DNA from: Tetmemena sp. SeJ-2015
Lineage: Eukaryota > Ciliophora > Spirotrichea > Sporadotrichida > Oxytrichidae
Direction: 5' to 3'
DNA length: 64,000 nucleotides
NCBI GenBank assembly: GCA_027382625.1
Contig: JAJKFJ010020941.1
Span: 1-64,000 of the forward strand
This document shows positions 13,690 through 25,970 of this stretch, in pieces. How positions within the stretch are numbered: the stretch's first letter is position 1; each line of letters starts with the position of its first letter. Under the pieces are notes generated by a model. That model worked only from the letters and a program-made list of their open reading frames with translations, searched no databases and was not told the DNA's origin. The translations under genes were made by a program, and so were the position numbers.

Positions 13690-16600
13690 CTAATCTTAAT
13701 AATATTTAAAAATAGCTGAGTAATGATCAACTAAGATCTAGCTGAGTCTAGGCTAAGGCAATCTGATTCCCAACTAGCTTCCATAACCTGCATGGATCTA
13801 GTTATTCAACTAAACCCCACCATCGCTTTCGTTTGAGGAGGGATTGCTATTAGTTCTGCTGAGATAGTTTCTGAAAAATTAAGACTTCTACAACTAACTG
13901 CTCAGATAAGGATCTCTATCAATTTGCGAAAGAAAAATAAAAGCCTTTTCACATCTAGGAAATTTTGATCTTAAGTGTTTCGATATGTGCCATAGTATGG
14001 CTCTTTACTCTCTTCCAATGCTTCTACTTGCTCTTCGGAAGGCTAGAAAGAGTTTATAGACTAGTTAGATGACTTTAAATATGAAATAATTGCATTTTAA
14101 AATTCACTTCTTGATTGGATAGAAAGGCACTTGCAGATTTTAAGACGAAAAGCGGTTCTTTGGCATACTCCTTTCATCTAAGCTATTTTCATTGCTGTGA
14201 CCCCGGCGACTCATAATAGGTGAAAAGGTATTCATGTGCTCGAACTTATGCTTCAAAGGCGTGCTGATCAAAATAGGATTTAGAAACTGCTAGTCTTTAC
14301 CTTGATAATTAGAGCTATTTTAATTATTCTTTTCTCCAAGAGAATTCCTCTAAAACATTAATTTAAAGCAATTAAAGAGCAAGCACATTTAAAGCACTAT
14401 GGCTTGCGTAGTTGCGGGTAAACCTGTTTCTGTCACTTTATAATTAACTCACTCTATCTCTGAGCATAGATCTCTAAGAGTTATCTCCATTACTATCTCC
14501 AGAGCTGTTATCATTTAAGGATTTGGTTGATACTGAACCTATTTGCTACTATCTTATTTGATTACTCAAAGATTCAGAGGATAGCTATCTAATTGCCTTC
14601 AACTGCTTTAAATTAGAGCCACTCTCACTTCCTGAGGATAAGCTGTTATCTTCTACCTTCAAACGAGAATTTTAATCATCCAAGTTTTCAAAGTTTATTT
14701 GGTAAGAGCCAAAGGCGTTATTCTTCAAGTTTTGTTGAACTCCTACCATACTTGAAGATGAAAATTTTGAAACTGGAAGTGGTTTAACTTTAATGGTATC
14801 TGCCTAGCTGTGAGCTCCTCCAATTCCTTTCACAACTGCCAAAGCAGCTATTGATTTGTCTTATAAATATAAAGTTAACATAATTTAGAGTCAAGAGGGG
14901 TTTATTGCTTGGTGGATATATCTATAGAAACTTTCTCGAATGGATTAGCAGTCTCAAAGTTTTCTTGTTCTTCTTCCTTCACGACATCCAAACTCAAAGG
15001 CATGACTGTGATTGATTGAAGCTTGAAATTGTTCAAAAGCTTATTCTGGATTCCCTTCAGCATTCTTGCTCGTCTAAAATAAATTATTATCTAGCCCTGA
15101 TAACTGCCTTTGCTTTTACTCTTATTTCTTGAATGGCTTGGTATGTAATGACAATTTAATAAGCAGCATTTTTGCATTTAAGAATAGATAAATTGTATGA
15201 ATGAGATTGACTATTATATTGAGTAAGTAGATTGCTATGAAGGCATAGCTGCCCATGTTCTTAGCTTCTATGTATGTCACGAAGTCAGTGTATATGAAAA
15301 TCATGTAGGTGAGTGCTAAAGTGCATACTTCGTTGAATATCTTTATATCATGCATTCATTCTTAAATTTGAATTTTATCTCTAGAGTGGTTGCTTCTAAC
15401 TTGGGTTTAAAGTGAATTAGATAGCACACATACAGCAAATTAGTAAATAGGAAGATAGCAACCTTCCCATAGAGTTGATCAGCCAATTAGAAAGTTATAA
15501 CTATGAACAAAACCCTTCTAAAAATGAAGATAGGACTCTTAAAATAATAATAATTTAAGGATTGTATAGAAGCCAAGCATAGGAATTTTTATTTGAATTT
15601 TCTGTAATTTCCTCAAAGTGTTTCTCCACATATTTGTGCCTTTACTTTCTCAAAAGCACCAATACTAAAATTAAAAACTCATTCACTAAAAATTAATATA
15701 GCTGAGAATTTAATAAAAAAGAGAATTAAATTAGTTATTAAATTAAAATGGAACAAATCAGTGACAGTTGAAGTGTTTCCAATTTTAATAACTATTAGAC
15801 CATTCGATTCAGCATAAAATTCTAAGAACTTTTTATCCTTGTAACTTTTGAGTTGGAGCGCTCAGTCGAGAGTTATAAGCGACACAAGTTTTTATGGAGA
15901 TAAAGAAGAATTCGCACATCATATCTCGCTGCAGAGAGGTTCTACGAAGATGACGAAAGAAGAAAGTCATATTAATTTTTGATTCTCTATCGAACAAGTT
16001 GCAGATCAGAGGGTGAATCTGCGATTTTTCCATTTATTATTTTAACCAATCACCGATTTTTAATTTAATTTTCAACTATATTGCAAATTGGGAGAGCTGT
16101 TGCAAACAGAAAATTGGCCAATAAGTAAAGAAAGGCTGCGGAAATTGAAGCGAAATCTCCATAGGTAACAACATAAGGGTTGTAGAGATTAAGGTAAAAC
16201 CCAAAACCAGACTCCAAAGTGAGCTCAATAAAGTACCTGAAAAACGCATTTATGAAAAGCATCTTTTTAAGGGAGCTCATAAACCTCACCATCCTCTTAT
16301 TTTTGAAATTACACTCTTTCAGAATGAAGTACAATGGATCAATTTACTTTTAAAAAAATAACATTGAAATATAATTGAATGGGACTAACCACACATAAAA
16401 CATAAGCATGAAGATTGGGAAACCTACTATATACAGAAAATTAGTGTTATCATAGCCCATGAATGAAAAATACTCATCGTATTCTGGATAATCATCAGCA
16501 GCTTCAAGTTAAAACAAAGATTTCAAAAGGTACTCCGTGTTAAACAAATCAAAGTTCACTATGGTAAAAATGGACTTTAGAAAGCTGAGAATGATACCCG

Positions 16601-19600
16601 AGAATGGTACTTTAAAGAGAGGGGTATGAGTTACCATCTGCAAGTTGTTAATGAATCCCCATAAAAACTGCAAACTAGTTCCTAAGGTTGCACTCATGCA
16701 CATACTCCCATATGCCACAGCTGTCACTAAGACTGTAACATAGTCTTCTGCCAAATTTTGCAAACCTGTACTTGAGGAATCAATTTGCGGAGGTATTCTT
16801 ATAAGTTAAGTCCTTATCGAATCTTCTTTTTAGCCTGGGATATTGATTTGGACAGATAAGTCATCTGAATCTTGTCCAAGAGAGACAAAAATGTAAAAAG
16901 CTAAAAAACTGATTCAGGGTCTGAAAATTCTAATTTAATGATAAAGCCTTCAGTGTCACTTGACTCGACTTTCCACGATTTGATCAGAGAGTCTCCGTCT
17001 AAATTAATCCCCTTTAATGAGATTATCTAAAGAATTTCGCTTTCAGTCAGTTAAATAAACAATATAAATTAAACTCATTAAAAGTTTGTTGATCAGCTCC
17101 TGATTGAAACCGAAGTATATCTAAGCATTCAAAAATTATTTTATTGCAGGAAATTAATGGAGAATAGAATTAAATGCAAATCAATTAAATTTGGTGCATA
17201 TCTAAGGCAACTGAGATGCTAGAATAAAAATTAATATTATATAATTTGATTGCGCGGAAAAATTCAATATGTGAAACATTTTATGGACATCTCAGCTTAA
17301 AGCAAATCATATCTCACAAGAAGAATTAATTAACTGAGAAATCCTAATAATTAAATTGTCAATTTATTAAATCCAAATGTCAAATGCTACATTTGTTTTA
17401 CCAATCATAGATTAAAATTAAGTTTTTGGCTATATAATTCTGGGAGAAATAGTCTACTTTTATTTCCTATTTTTCCTCAGCAAATAATTTTGCTAAATTT
17501 TGATTGATTGTGGGAGTCGGAGTAGTAAGTTGAGTAGTTGGGATTGGAGTGACTGGTGAAGGGGTTATTTATTGGCTATTATTTTACAAAAATTAAGAAG
17601 GTAAATTTATGGCTTATTTCTATGATCTTTATTACAACTTTGTACTCATTTTGGGCTTTAAGTCGATCAAATATTATGAAAAATAATGGCTATCGATCTG
17701 AGAGTGTGATCCTGATAATTAAAATTCCCTTGTCGCTAAGCTTTGGAGATGCCTTGATGCTGGTAGGACTAGTCTGAATATATTTAGGCAGCTAACTCTC
17801 TGGCTAAAGTCCATTGAAAGTGATCGTTACTATATCTTTAGGGTCAGGGTCAACTATAGTAATTAAAATAACTACTTAAGTCTTTTAATGTCAAGATAGC
17901 TGGGTAGTTGAATTGTAACAGAAAACCCTTATTGAACCAAGTAGACATCCTGAGTGAAGCTATCAGAGATAAAATACGGTGCTCTATTTTCATTAATGTT
18001 ATCAGTTAATGACTATGGATTATATTTTGTTAGGGTGTCTGTGTTTAGGTTGTTGTTGATGTGATAATAGTGGTTGACGTGACTAGGGTAGTAGTTGGAG
18101 CTGCTGTAGTTTAGGAAGTTTGAGTTTTAGAAGTGGAAGTACTGGTTTAGGTGGTTGAACTAGTAGTAAGAGTAGTAGTAGAAGAAGAAGTGGATGTGGA
18201 GGAGGATGTGGTCGATGTGCTAGTTGAAGTAGTAGAAGATGTAGTTGAACTAGTGGTTGGGACGGGGGTAGTTGAGGAGGATGTTGAAGAGCTAGAACTG
18301 GTGACGGTGGAAGATGTGGTAGGAGTTGGAGTGGGTGTGGGAGTAGAGGTAGTCGAAGATGATGTCTCTGTTAGAGTGGTAGTAGAAGTTGAGGTAGTTG
18401 TGCTGGTTGCCGTAGGCTCTAAAGTAGTAGATGACGATGAAGTTGTAGTAGTTGTTGTTGGTGCGGGAGTTGTAGTAGTCGAGGAGGAAGTAGTTTATGT
18501 AGTTGTTGACGATGTTGTGGAGGAAGTTGGAGCAGGAGTTGTTGTAGTAGATGACGTAGTGGATGAAGTTGTTGAAGTGGTTGATGTAGTCGTGCTAGTA
18601 GTGATAGTGGTAGTAGATGATGTTGTGGAGGAAGTAGTTATAGTAGATGTGGTAGTAGTTGTGGTAACTAAAGGACTCACTATCACTATTAAAATAAACT
18701 TAGAAGGTGAGTTGGCTTGTGTAGAGTGCACCCACAGTGGCAGTAAGTTGAATACTATAGGTATTTGCATCAGAGTTTAGACTGCTCTGAACATAGTAGG
18801 TGAGGGATCCATCTCCATTTATAAACTCAATTCAATTATTTACGGTAAACTGAATGAAACTTGGAAGGGATGAGCCTGAAGAGAGAGTTGAAGTGTAACT
18901 CCAATATATGTCTGAGCAGGTTACACTATATTGGAAGGAAGCCATGTCAATTCTAAGTTAACCATCTCCAATAGTGTAGTAGTAAATTGGACTGAAAGTA
19001 GGTTGAGTAAAAGTACCTTAGGGCTCTAATGTTGTGCAAGATGAGGGAAGAGGAACTTTATTCGTATTATACAAGCTAAATGTATATGCGGTTGCTAAAT
19101 ATTACTAAATTTAGATAGAGATAGATACATTCATTGAAATAGTTGAAGACTACGCTGACAGCAGTCGGCGAAAGGGAATTAGAAGATGGATTCATAAAAT
19201 TCAAAGTGCTAATGAAAGATGATAAATACTGATATGTATACGTTATAAGATGTGAAACTGGTTTGAATACTCATGGTAAAAGTAATAGTAGAATAGGTGG
19301 TTGGTGAGCAGCCCAAAGATGGATACACTCCAATATATCCAACTGAGTAGCTGTAAGTTGATCCATCAGCAATTACCTGAGTGCTTCCTGCGTAGTAGAA
19401 ACCAGAAAAGTCACTTAAAACAAAAGTCCAGCTATTAAGAAAGCTTGACACTGCACTTGAAGTCAGCATCACTTATTTATTATTTATATTAGTAAGTATA
19501 TATTTTGTATTAAGATTTGGCAGAGAGACTGGAGTAAATCTACGACACGTTGACTTGGGCGAAATAAGTTGCTGTCTGAGCCACGTAGAATGTAAAGTAG

Positions 19601-21860
19601 ATAAATATTGAGTCAAAAGTCAAATCTCTGCAATATTTAGAGAAATAGGAAGTCAAATTTTATTAATATGTCTTGGTTGACATATCTATCATATAAGTCT
19701 TGAAAAGAGAAACCCCTAAGAGAATAGTTTCTGAGAAATCTAGAATGCCTATGTCATTAGAGTCAGAGCCTAACCCCTCAGCACAAGTGAGGATAAAATT
19801 GGTAGTGATATATTCAAATATCTTGCCTTGAGTTTATTACAAATAAATTTAATTAGAGTTAATGAAACCTATGAAGCTACACTAGTGGCTGCATTTACAG
19901 TGTAAAAGTAGGAAGATGTTCCATCATTAGTGTTGAGCTTGATGAGGCATAATTGCTGATTGAGAGTGGCAGAAACATATGCATTTCCTAATGAAGAGGT
20001 AAATGCAAAAAAGGATGCCACAATTTAATTACTACTCACTATAGTAGGAATTTTAATTAAAATCGGTGATTAGTTAAAATAATAAATGGAGAGTTGCAAC
20101 TTCGTGTCAGTTGAAATCAATGATTCACCCCCTGATCTGCAGCTTGTTTGAAAGAGAATCAAAAATTAATAAGAGTTTCTTCTTTAATCATCTTAACAGC
20201 ACCTCTCAGCAGTGAGATATGATTCGCTCACTTTCCTTCATCTTCAATATTGATCTCACCAAAACTTTTGTCGCTTATAACTCTTGACTGAGCGCTCCCA
20301 CACAAAAGTTGCAAGGATAAAAAGTTCTTAGAATTTGATGCTTAATCGAATGGTCTAATAATTATTTAAATCTGAAACACTTCAACTGTCAATGATTGAT
20401 TCCATTAATATCTAATTTAATTCTCTTTTTTATTAAATTTTCAGCTATAATTAGAAAATTTAAATTAAGTTAATGAGCGAGAGCCGCATTTCTTATTCTT
20501 TTTTATTTATTCAAAGAACCTGAAAAGAGATAGATAAAAATAATTTGCCAACTAGTATAATGGAAAATTTGAGAGAAAAAAGACTCAATATCCAAACTGA
20601 GACATTTATACTAACAGATGAAAAGAAATAGGATTCCCTCTATTTACCAATCTCAGTGAATATTTAATAAATTTAGGCTTCATTGAAGGGGTACGGTTGT
20701 CGGGCATTTATTTTAGCAAGATCAGTTACTGTAGGCATGCAAACTGAGTAGACATCAGAGCTGTAATTCCATAAAAAGAGAGAGTCGTAAACCTGAGTTT
20801 GAGAGGGGGATTTTAATAGGCTAATGCTCTAACTCCCTCTGAAGAATAGACCACCGAGGAACACACAGTATTTATTATAAATAGGGGACTATTTATCACA
20901 TCATAATTTATGCTACTCCCTCCGTAACTCTGGTAATTTACTACAAAAATAATTATATTAAAATGTACAGATTAAAGTAATAAACTGGAGTAATTTGTGA
21001 AGAAGTATAGTCAAAAGTAAAACACGCGAAATAAAGCTTGTTTGACTCTGAGGTAAATAAATAAACCTTTTTATTACTGCTGTCGATATAAGCACCCACA
21101 GGTGTTCAACTCAGTTAATGTAAAATTATATTTTGCAATATTAAGAGTTTGTTGGATGAAGTTGAAGAATCGTATTCGTAATAGTTTCTTATCTGTGCGC
21201 CAGAGTTCTAATCGAATATAAATAGTCCAAAATAAGGATTTTGAGTAAGAGCAATTTAAATTATTTACAGTATCATATTTGAATTACGTATTAGGACTGT
21301 GCGCTGGTAAACTAAAAACAATACATTAATTTAATTTCTGAGTTGTAAATTTTGCTTTTTTACTACAGTAAACAAACTTCGTGGGTAATAATATCGTAGT
21401 GGAGACTAATTGCATCCCCCATTGAGATTTTCCCGTAGCTGATTTATAAGAAACTAAGATTGGAGTTCCTCCTGATGGCTGTACCACATCGTTAACAGAG
21501 GCAGAAATCCCCCCTACAACAACAAGTCCAGTGGCGCTGTTGTAATCATTAAAGCAGATACAATATTTATGCAATATAATATATCAAGACAAGAAAATTG
21601 CGAGTCGCCATTTAAGCCTCCGAATATAAGTGGAATAGCATTTTTATTATAGTTATTTATTTTAATTGATGGCCTGAGGAGTGAAACATACTTTCGAAGT
21701 ATCTAATTACCTTTGATAACCTACAAATTCGTTATCGTTCTTCATGCAATTTTAGCAATTTACAAGAGTCATATTCATTGCAACAACAATTAAATTTATT
21801 CATTGACCACAAATTCAAGATGAATAGTATTGCTAATTTGGCAGTTTAGATTGAAAACTT
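13690..21860 (-). CDS. Large surface protein B: SBBP-like propeller, cadherin-like domain, mucin stalk, TRP-like membrane region
   Basis: This is a paralogue of A and better resolved. In order: an N-terminal Cys-containing block (NCQNCMKNDNEFVGYQ, about 21.78 kb); propeller blades FGGLNGDSQFSCLDY, ATGLVVVGGISASV and TGKSQWGMQ (21.65-21.4 kb), ALTQNPYFGLFIFD (about 21.23 kb) and GNAYVSATLNQQLCLIKLN (about 19.95 kb); then SDSNDIGILDFSETIL (about 19.75 kb), Ig-like Ser/Thr/Tyr-rich domains (19.47-18.7 kb) and the mucin stalk (18.68-18.10 kb). A cadherin-like block follows (INENRAPYF..TIQLPSYLD, 18.0-17.7 kb), then membrane helices (16.76-16.08 kb and 15.6-15.12 kb, including FNEVCTLALTYMIFIYTDF) and a polar tail (15.1-13.7 kb). 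TIR elements interrupt the frame at 20.04-20.45 and 15.70-16.08 kb. A surface receptor or channel-like role is inferred. The stop is uncertain: a TGA in one frame at 13,902, or about 13.5 kb if a further IES shifts the frame. Confidence 0.65.
15697..16080 (+). mobile_element. MITE-like element with TIRs, copy 2 (in gene B membrane region)
   Basis: Ends TATAGCTGAGAATTTAAT and, on the opposite strand, TATAGTTGAAAATTAAAT form imperfect terminal inverted repeats. The 384 bp interior is highly similar to copy 3 in reverse orientation, sharing blocks such as GACCATTCGATT and GGAGCGCTCAGTC. It sits directly after the membrane helix ending LPICNI in gene B and before the cytoplasmic loop KYVEKHFEEITEN, so it splits one reading frame. 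There is no coding capacity. Confidence 0.8.
18100..18680 (-). other. Mucin-like Thr-rich stalk of gene B
   Basis: Almost uninterrupted Thr/Ser with occasional Pro and Val on the minus strand (for example TTTTTTSTITTSS). The plus strand of the same DNA is also open as a Val/Glu/Asp-rich frame, which is a by-product of the GTAGTT/GAAGTA repeats. The stalk lies between Ig-like domains and the cadherin-like domain of gene B. Confidence 0.7.
20040..20449 (-). mobile_element. MITE-like element with TIRs, copy 3 (in gene B ectodomain)
   Basis: Left end TATAGTAGGAATTTTAATT; right end on the opposite strand TATAGCTGAAAATTTAAT. It is 410 bp and highly similar to copy 2 in inverted orientation along its whole length. 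It lies between propeller blocks of gene B. With a TA dinucleotide at both termini, the target site or pointer could be TA. Confidence 0.8.
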
Positions 21861-22392
21861 TGAAATTCCATAAGTCCTTTTTGCCTATTTTTTTAATTTT
21901 TGCTTTAGACTTTAATTCCTTTTACTCTCTAAATTATTAAAAATTAAGGTAAGATATAAAAAATAAAATAGAATAAAATGAAAATTCTCTAAATATTTTG
22001 ATGATTTTTTGTGATGTTTAATTGTAAATTGAATATAAATTCTTTAAATATTGTCTCTTATTGCATTTGTGCTATTAAGGACTTGATCAGGAATAATTAT
22101 AATTTGAATCAGTTATAGAAGCTAGTTAACCTTTTAAAAATAATCAAATATTTATCTAGCTATCAATTATTTGAGTTTATAAACTTAAAATGCTTAGGGC
22201 GAGCAATTGTTCATTACTCGATTATAGTGGTGTTTATTATTAAGAGGCCTATATCATTTTAATAGATTGCACCTTATTTCTCTGAAAAGGGTGTATGAGT
22301 CGAATTAATTCGTCTACTTTATTGTTCCATAACCTATGAAAGGGACAAAGATTAAGAGAAATTAAAACTGCTTTGATTATAACTTTATAGTT
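21861..22392. other. Intergenic, 5' flank of gene B
   Basis: Very AT-rich, with no protein-like frame on either strand. It holds the 5' flank of gene B and the 3' flank of the small gene that ends at 22,393. Confidence 0.4.
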
Positions 22393-22590
22393 TCAATTAG
22401 TAGTTTTGCTCTATTCCACTTGCTCTCTCATCTTTTGCAACTCTATCTACTTTTATAGCCTATTGCTTAGTCCATAGTCTGCTTCACTGCTTCCATATCT
22501 TCTCTGCGCATTTAACTAATCCTTAATTTCTTAGTTTCTTAGATCCTTTGATGATGCAAAGAAAAGACCCTTATTGTCGTCTTCCATCAT
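22393..22590 (-). CDS. Small charged protein, unknown
   Basis: Starting at an ATG at 22,590 and ending at TGA 22,393-22,395, a 65-residue frame runs MMEDDNKGLFF.. to a Gln/Lys/Glu-rich helix (RLQKQIELQKMREQVEQ) and contains several in-frame UAR codons. It is probably an alpha-helical protein. No family is recognised. It lies just downstream of the DnaJ-like gene on the same strand. Confidence 0.5.
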
Positions 22591-22660
22591 CCTTTAAGAG
22601 ACAAATAAATAAACCCTTCTATTTACTGGGTTGGTATACCTACTCTTTTAAGAAGAGCAG

Positions 22661-23850
22661 TCAAAAAAATAAATATATTAAAGACCAGTCAAGGTCTGAA
22701 TAATACTTGTTGTCTTTTGAAGACAACATGAAAGCTAAGAATAAAATAATGCGAATCATTTATTTAAATAAGAAAACGATTGAAGATGCAAGAACTGCAA
22801 ATGTAAAAGCTTTCTAGAACGCTAATCTACTGGCCTCTCGTTCCCTATGGAGATCCTATTCCCTCTTTATGTTCTCTCTGCGTAAATTTTCAAAGAACTC
22901 ATTCTTTTTCCTTTCAAACTCTTCTGCGTGCCAAAAAATATTGAAATAGGTTTTGCCTTCTATAAGCTTGCTCTCTTTTCTAATAGCTATGCTAGTTTAT
23001 AATTAAGTAGATATAGTTGTCTCTGTCAGTGCCATACCTGTGATTAGAATTCATTTCCTCCTCATAGCCTTAGCTGTTATAGTTATCTCTAAAGTTTCTA
23101 AATTGGTCTTCAAAGTCTCTCCTCCCCTCATAGTTGAAACCTTAGTTGTCTTTTTCTTAATATTTTTAAGTAAAAGCAGCCATATAACTATTTTTCTTGC
23201 TAGCTCTAATAATGATACCCAGCTTTGTAGCCACTTGTTTGCCTCCATTGCTTTCGATCTGATTCTTAGCCCTGAGAATCATACTTGTAAGTATACTCCC
23301 CAGCACTCTTACCGAATCCTTGACCACCTGATCCCGGAGCTCTGTAGAAGCTGCTACTACCTCCAAACTAAGTGTTGTATTCCTTCCTCATTTAAACATA
23401 TGAGAAATTGAATATTTGCTCATGGAATCATAATTCTCCTTTTTGGAAACATTTGAGAGTATGTCATAAGCGGAGGAAACTTCCTTAAATTTCTCCTCGT
23501 TTTCTTTAAGATTAGCTCTTTCCTTTTCATCCTTGCCTCCCACTGCTGACGACGACACTGAGAAGTTCTTAGTCTTATCGGTTGACCCTTTGAGATTTGA
23601 AGTAGCAGCATCTTGGTTGGAATCAGGGTGGTACTTCTTAGCTAGGGCGTAGAACGCCTTTTTTATCTCTATCTATGTCGCGGTCTCTGAAACTCCTAGA
23701 GTTTTGTAGTAGTTTTGTCTTGGGTCGAAGTCGAATTAATGACTAGTCCCAAACCCTCTTAAGTATAACAATATAAAATAAATTAATGGTAAGCTAGGGA
23801 TGTGAAGGAAATTGTATTCTCTAGATAATTTGTGTTTGAGAATAGCGAAA
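22661..23850 (-). CDS. DnaJ (Hsp40) family protein with C-terminal membrane segment
   Basis: The J domain is clear: FDPRQNYYKTLGVSETAT, then IKKAFYALAKKYHPDSNQ with the HPD tripeptide that stimulates Hsp70 ATPase, and after a Ser/Lys-rich insert, KFKEVSSAYDILSNVSKKENYDS. A Gly-rich segment follows (APGSGGQGFGKSAGEY), then charged helical blocks (WHAEEFERKKNEFFENLRRE) and a hydrophobic stretch FTFAVLASSIVFLF before TGA at 22,661. Frame changes near 23.4, 23.16 and 22.95 kb indicate IESs. A hydrophobic N-terminus (PLIYFILLYL) precedes the J domain. The start is unresolved because no ATG is in frame. A role as a membrane-anchored Hsp70 co-chaperone is inferred. Confidence 0.75.
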
Positions 23851-24223
23851 GAAGACTTAGATAAATTGAAATTTATGAATGATATAATAATTGACGCTGA
23901 TTATTGTTACAGAGTGTATATTCTTAGCATTATTATAGTTGAAGGTTATTGCTTAGAGAAGAAGGTGTGATTAGGGACAGATATCTTGAAAAATCTAATT
24001 ATGAGATGCGAAAGAGATAGTTTAGAATTGTTTTCTGAATCTCTTTGCTTTGAGAGAATTTATAATTCTAATTTTACTTATAATTCATTCAAAAGATGTA
24101 TTCATTTTTATTTCGATGGTTATTTAAATAAAGATTAAACAACTTCCTTCCTTTTTCACACATAAGCTTTAAATGATTACCTCATCATTTAAAACTACTG
24201 ACCTTCAAGTTTAATGTGAAAGT

Positions 24224-25850
24224 TCATATGTCTTATTTTCCCTTTTTCATAATTGCTTTGCTAATCTTATCCGCCTTCAGCTTCTCTAATTCTTCTAGCC
24301 ATTTAACTGTACCTCTCCTAGGCTCAATAGAGCTAAAAGCTACCTCCCACTTTATGAGCATTGCTTCCAAGTTTCATATTTTTCTTTTTTTGCTCAATCT
24401 TAAGCTGCTCATTTAGTTTGCATACTCTTCGATTTGTTGATCCCTGAAATTATTCTTCTTCTTCTTTGATCGACGCTTCCTTTATGTGTTAGATTATACA
24501 TTGTCTTTATTTTATGATGGACTATTTGTTTAAGCTGAATTATTCTAGGTCTTTATCTGAGAAGCAGCAACTCCTATAATTGCTGCTGTTGTTGCAATAG
24601 TAGAAATGTCTTAAATTGAGTCTGAAATATTTGAGTTTGAATTAGAGTCTTGATTTTTAATTGCTCCTTAATCTAATGTACTTTCTTAGGTTGATGCATC
24701 TTTTAACTTGCTTTCTTTTGCCTATTAAATTGGCTTACTCTTTCTATTTGGGTTGGTAAATAGATCGTTAGTAGGACCCATTTTCAATTGGACCTCTTTT
24801 GGTATGGTATGCACTCTTTTGAAGTACTCTTGTTCTAATAAAATAAACTTAGCACAATTATATTCTATCTGATGCATGCCTTCTAGAAACTATTCACTGG
24901 TGTGAGCTTCAGCTGCATCATATGGCATTAAATTATAATAGCTTATTCAAATCCATCAGAGGCTCTCCTTTTTAGCTTCTGATGTCTACCTTCCCAAATA
25001 TATGACTTCCTCTCCCGTCTGGTGAATAGTAGGGAGCGTAACTTTGCTCAATAGGCCCACCATTAGAAGTAAAAGGCACTAAAGAAGAGCGCGCATATTA
25101 GGGATACTAAGGAATCAAAGCACCAGCAGTGCTCAGGTGAGATCCTTTGAATCTATCAAAAGTCTCCCCATGCACTTTTGTAGTCTCACCTCCAGAGGGT
25201 GAAAGTCCTCCAAATATTACAAATGTAAAAGTTGAGAATCCTAGAAAACTCCAGAAGAGGTGCATCAACGTCTGCTAATCTCTATTTTATTGTTGGTCAT
25301 ATGGACTACTGTAAGTATTGGACCTACTATAATATTCCTGTCTCTATCTCTGTCTCTGATTGTAGAAGTTATCGAAATTTTCCTTCTACTTTTAGTTATA
25401 GAAATCAGAGTAGCTGCTGTAAGTTCGTTGTTGCTGCTGTGAGCTTTAATGATTCTAACTTTAATACTATTGTTAATCAGAGTATTGGTTTTAAGATTCA
25501 GAGGAGTTTCTAGACTTTTGCTGAGAGGAGGTTTGCTGACTATAGAAGTCGTATTCTTGGCCTGTGCCATAGGTTTTTCTAAAATAAATCAACTTATATA
25601 ATAAGGATATTATAATGATTTTCTCCACTGATCTTCGTAAGCCTTTCTCCACTACTCATACATTGGATCCTTAAAAGGATCCTAATCCTGGGTCCCCATT
25701 TACCCTTATCTGGCTCCATTTTAACTTTTTTCAGGGCCTTCACTTTATGAGTTAGGCTTTTCACCGTATCGCCTGCCCTGAGAATCATAGAACCATAAAA
25801 AATTAAGCTTTAATGCATTTTTTTCTTCATAAAATATAGTAAAAAGTACA
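24224..25850 (-). CDS. Gln-rich protein, possibly DnaJ-like without a visible J domain
   Basis: Blocks in order: YDSQGRRYGEKPNSQ and DPFKDPMYEQWRKAYEDQWRK (25.80-25.60 kb); a Gln/Ser/Tyr-rich stretch; a hydrophobic segment FLGFSTFTFVIFGG (about 25.22 kb); a block with SPDGRGSHIFGKVDIRSQ; a helical block EAHTSEQFLEGMHQIEYN (about 24.9 kb); a Lys/Arg-rich patch; and LEELEKLKADKISKAIMKK before TGA at 24,224. YDS.G followed by a polar linker is what commonly comes directly after a J domain, and upstream sequence includes YEEKNALK. No HPD-containing block is present up to 26 kb. The J-domain part may be encoded elsewhere or this may be another family. Confidence 0.5.
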
Positions 25851-25970
25851 CTATCGCAAATTGATTTTTAGTCGTATACTGCCAAATCTATCTTAAATAA
25901 GTGCTAAAATATGAATTAAATAAAAACAGTCTGACGAATTCGATTAATGCTTCTGGTTATGAATAATTTA

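Noticed and set aside
18151..18780. Long Val/Glu/Asp-rich plus-strand frame
   Set aside because: It is the complement of the Thr/Ser stalk of gene B; flanking coding evidence is on the minus strand.
9822..20449. Calling the TIR elements autonomous transposons (TBE-like)
   Set aside because: They are about 0.4 kb with no transposase frame and no C4A4-type termini.
23040..23411. Plus-strand frame of 123 codons
   Set aside because: It lies opposite the Gly-rich and charged part of the DnaJ-like gene on the minus strand.
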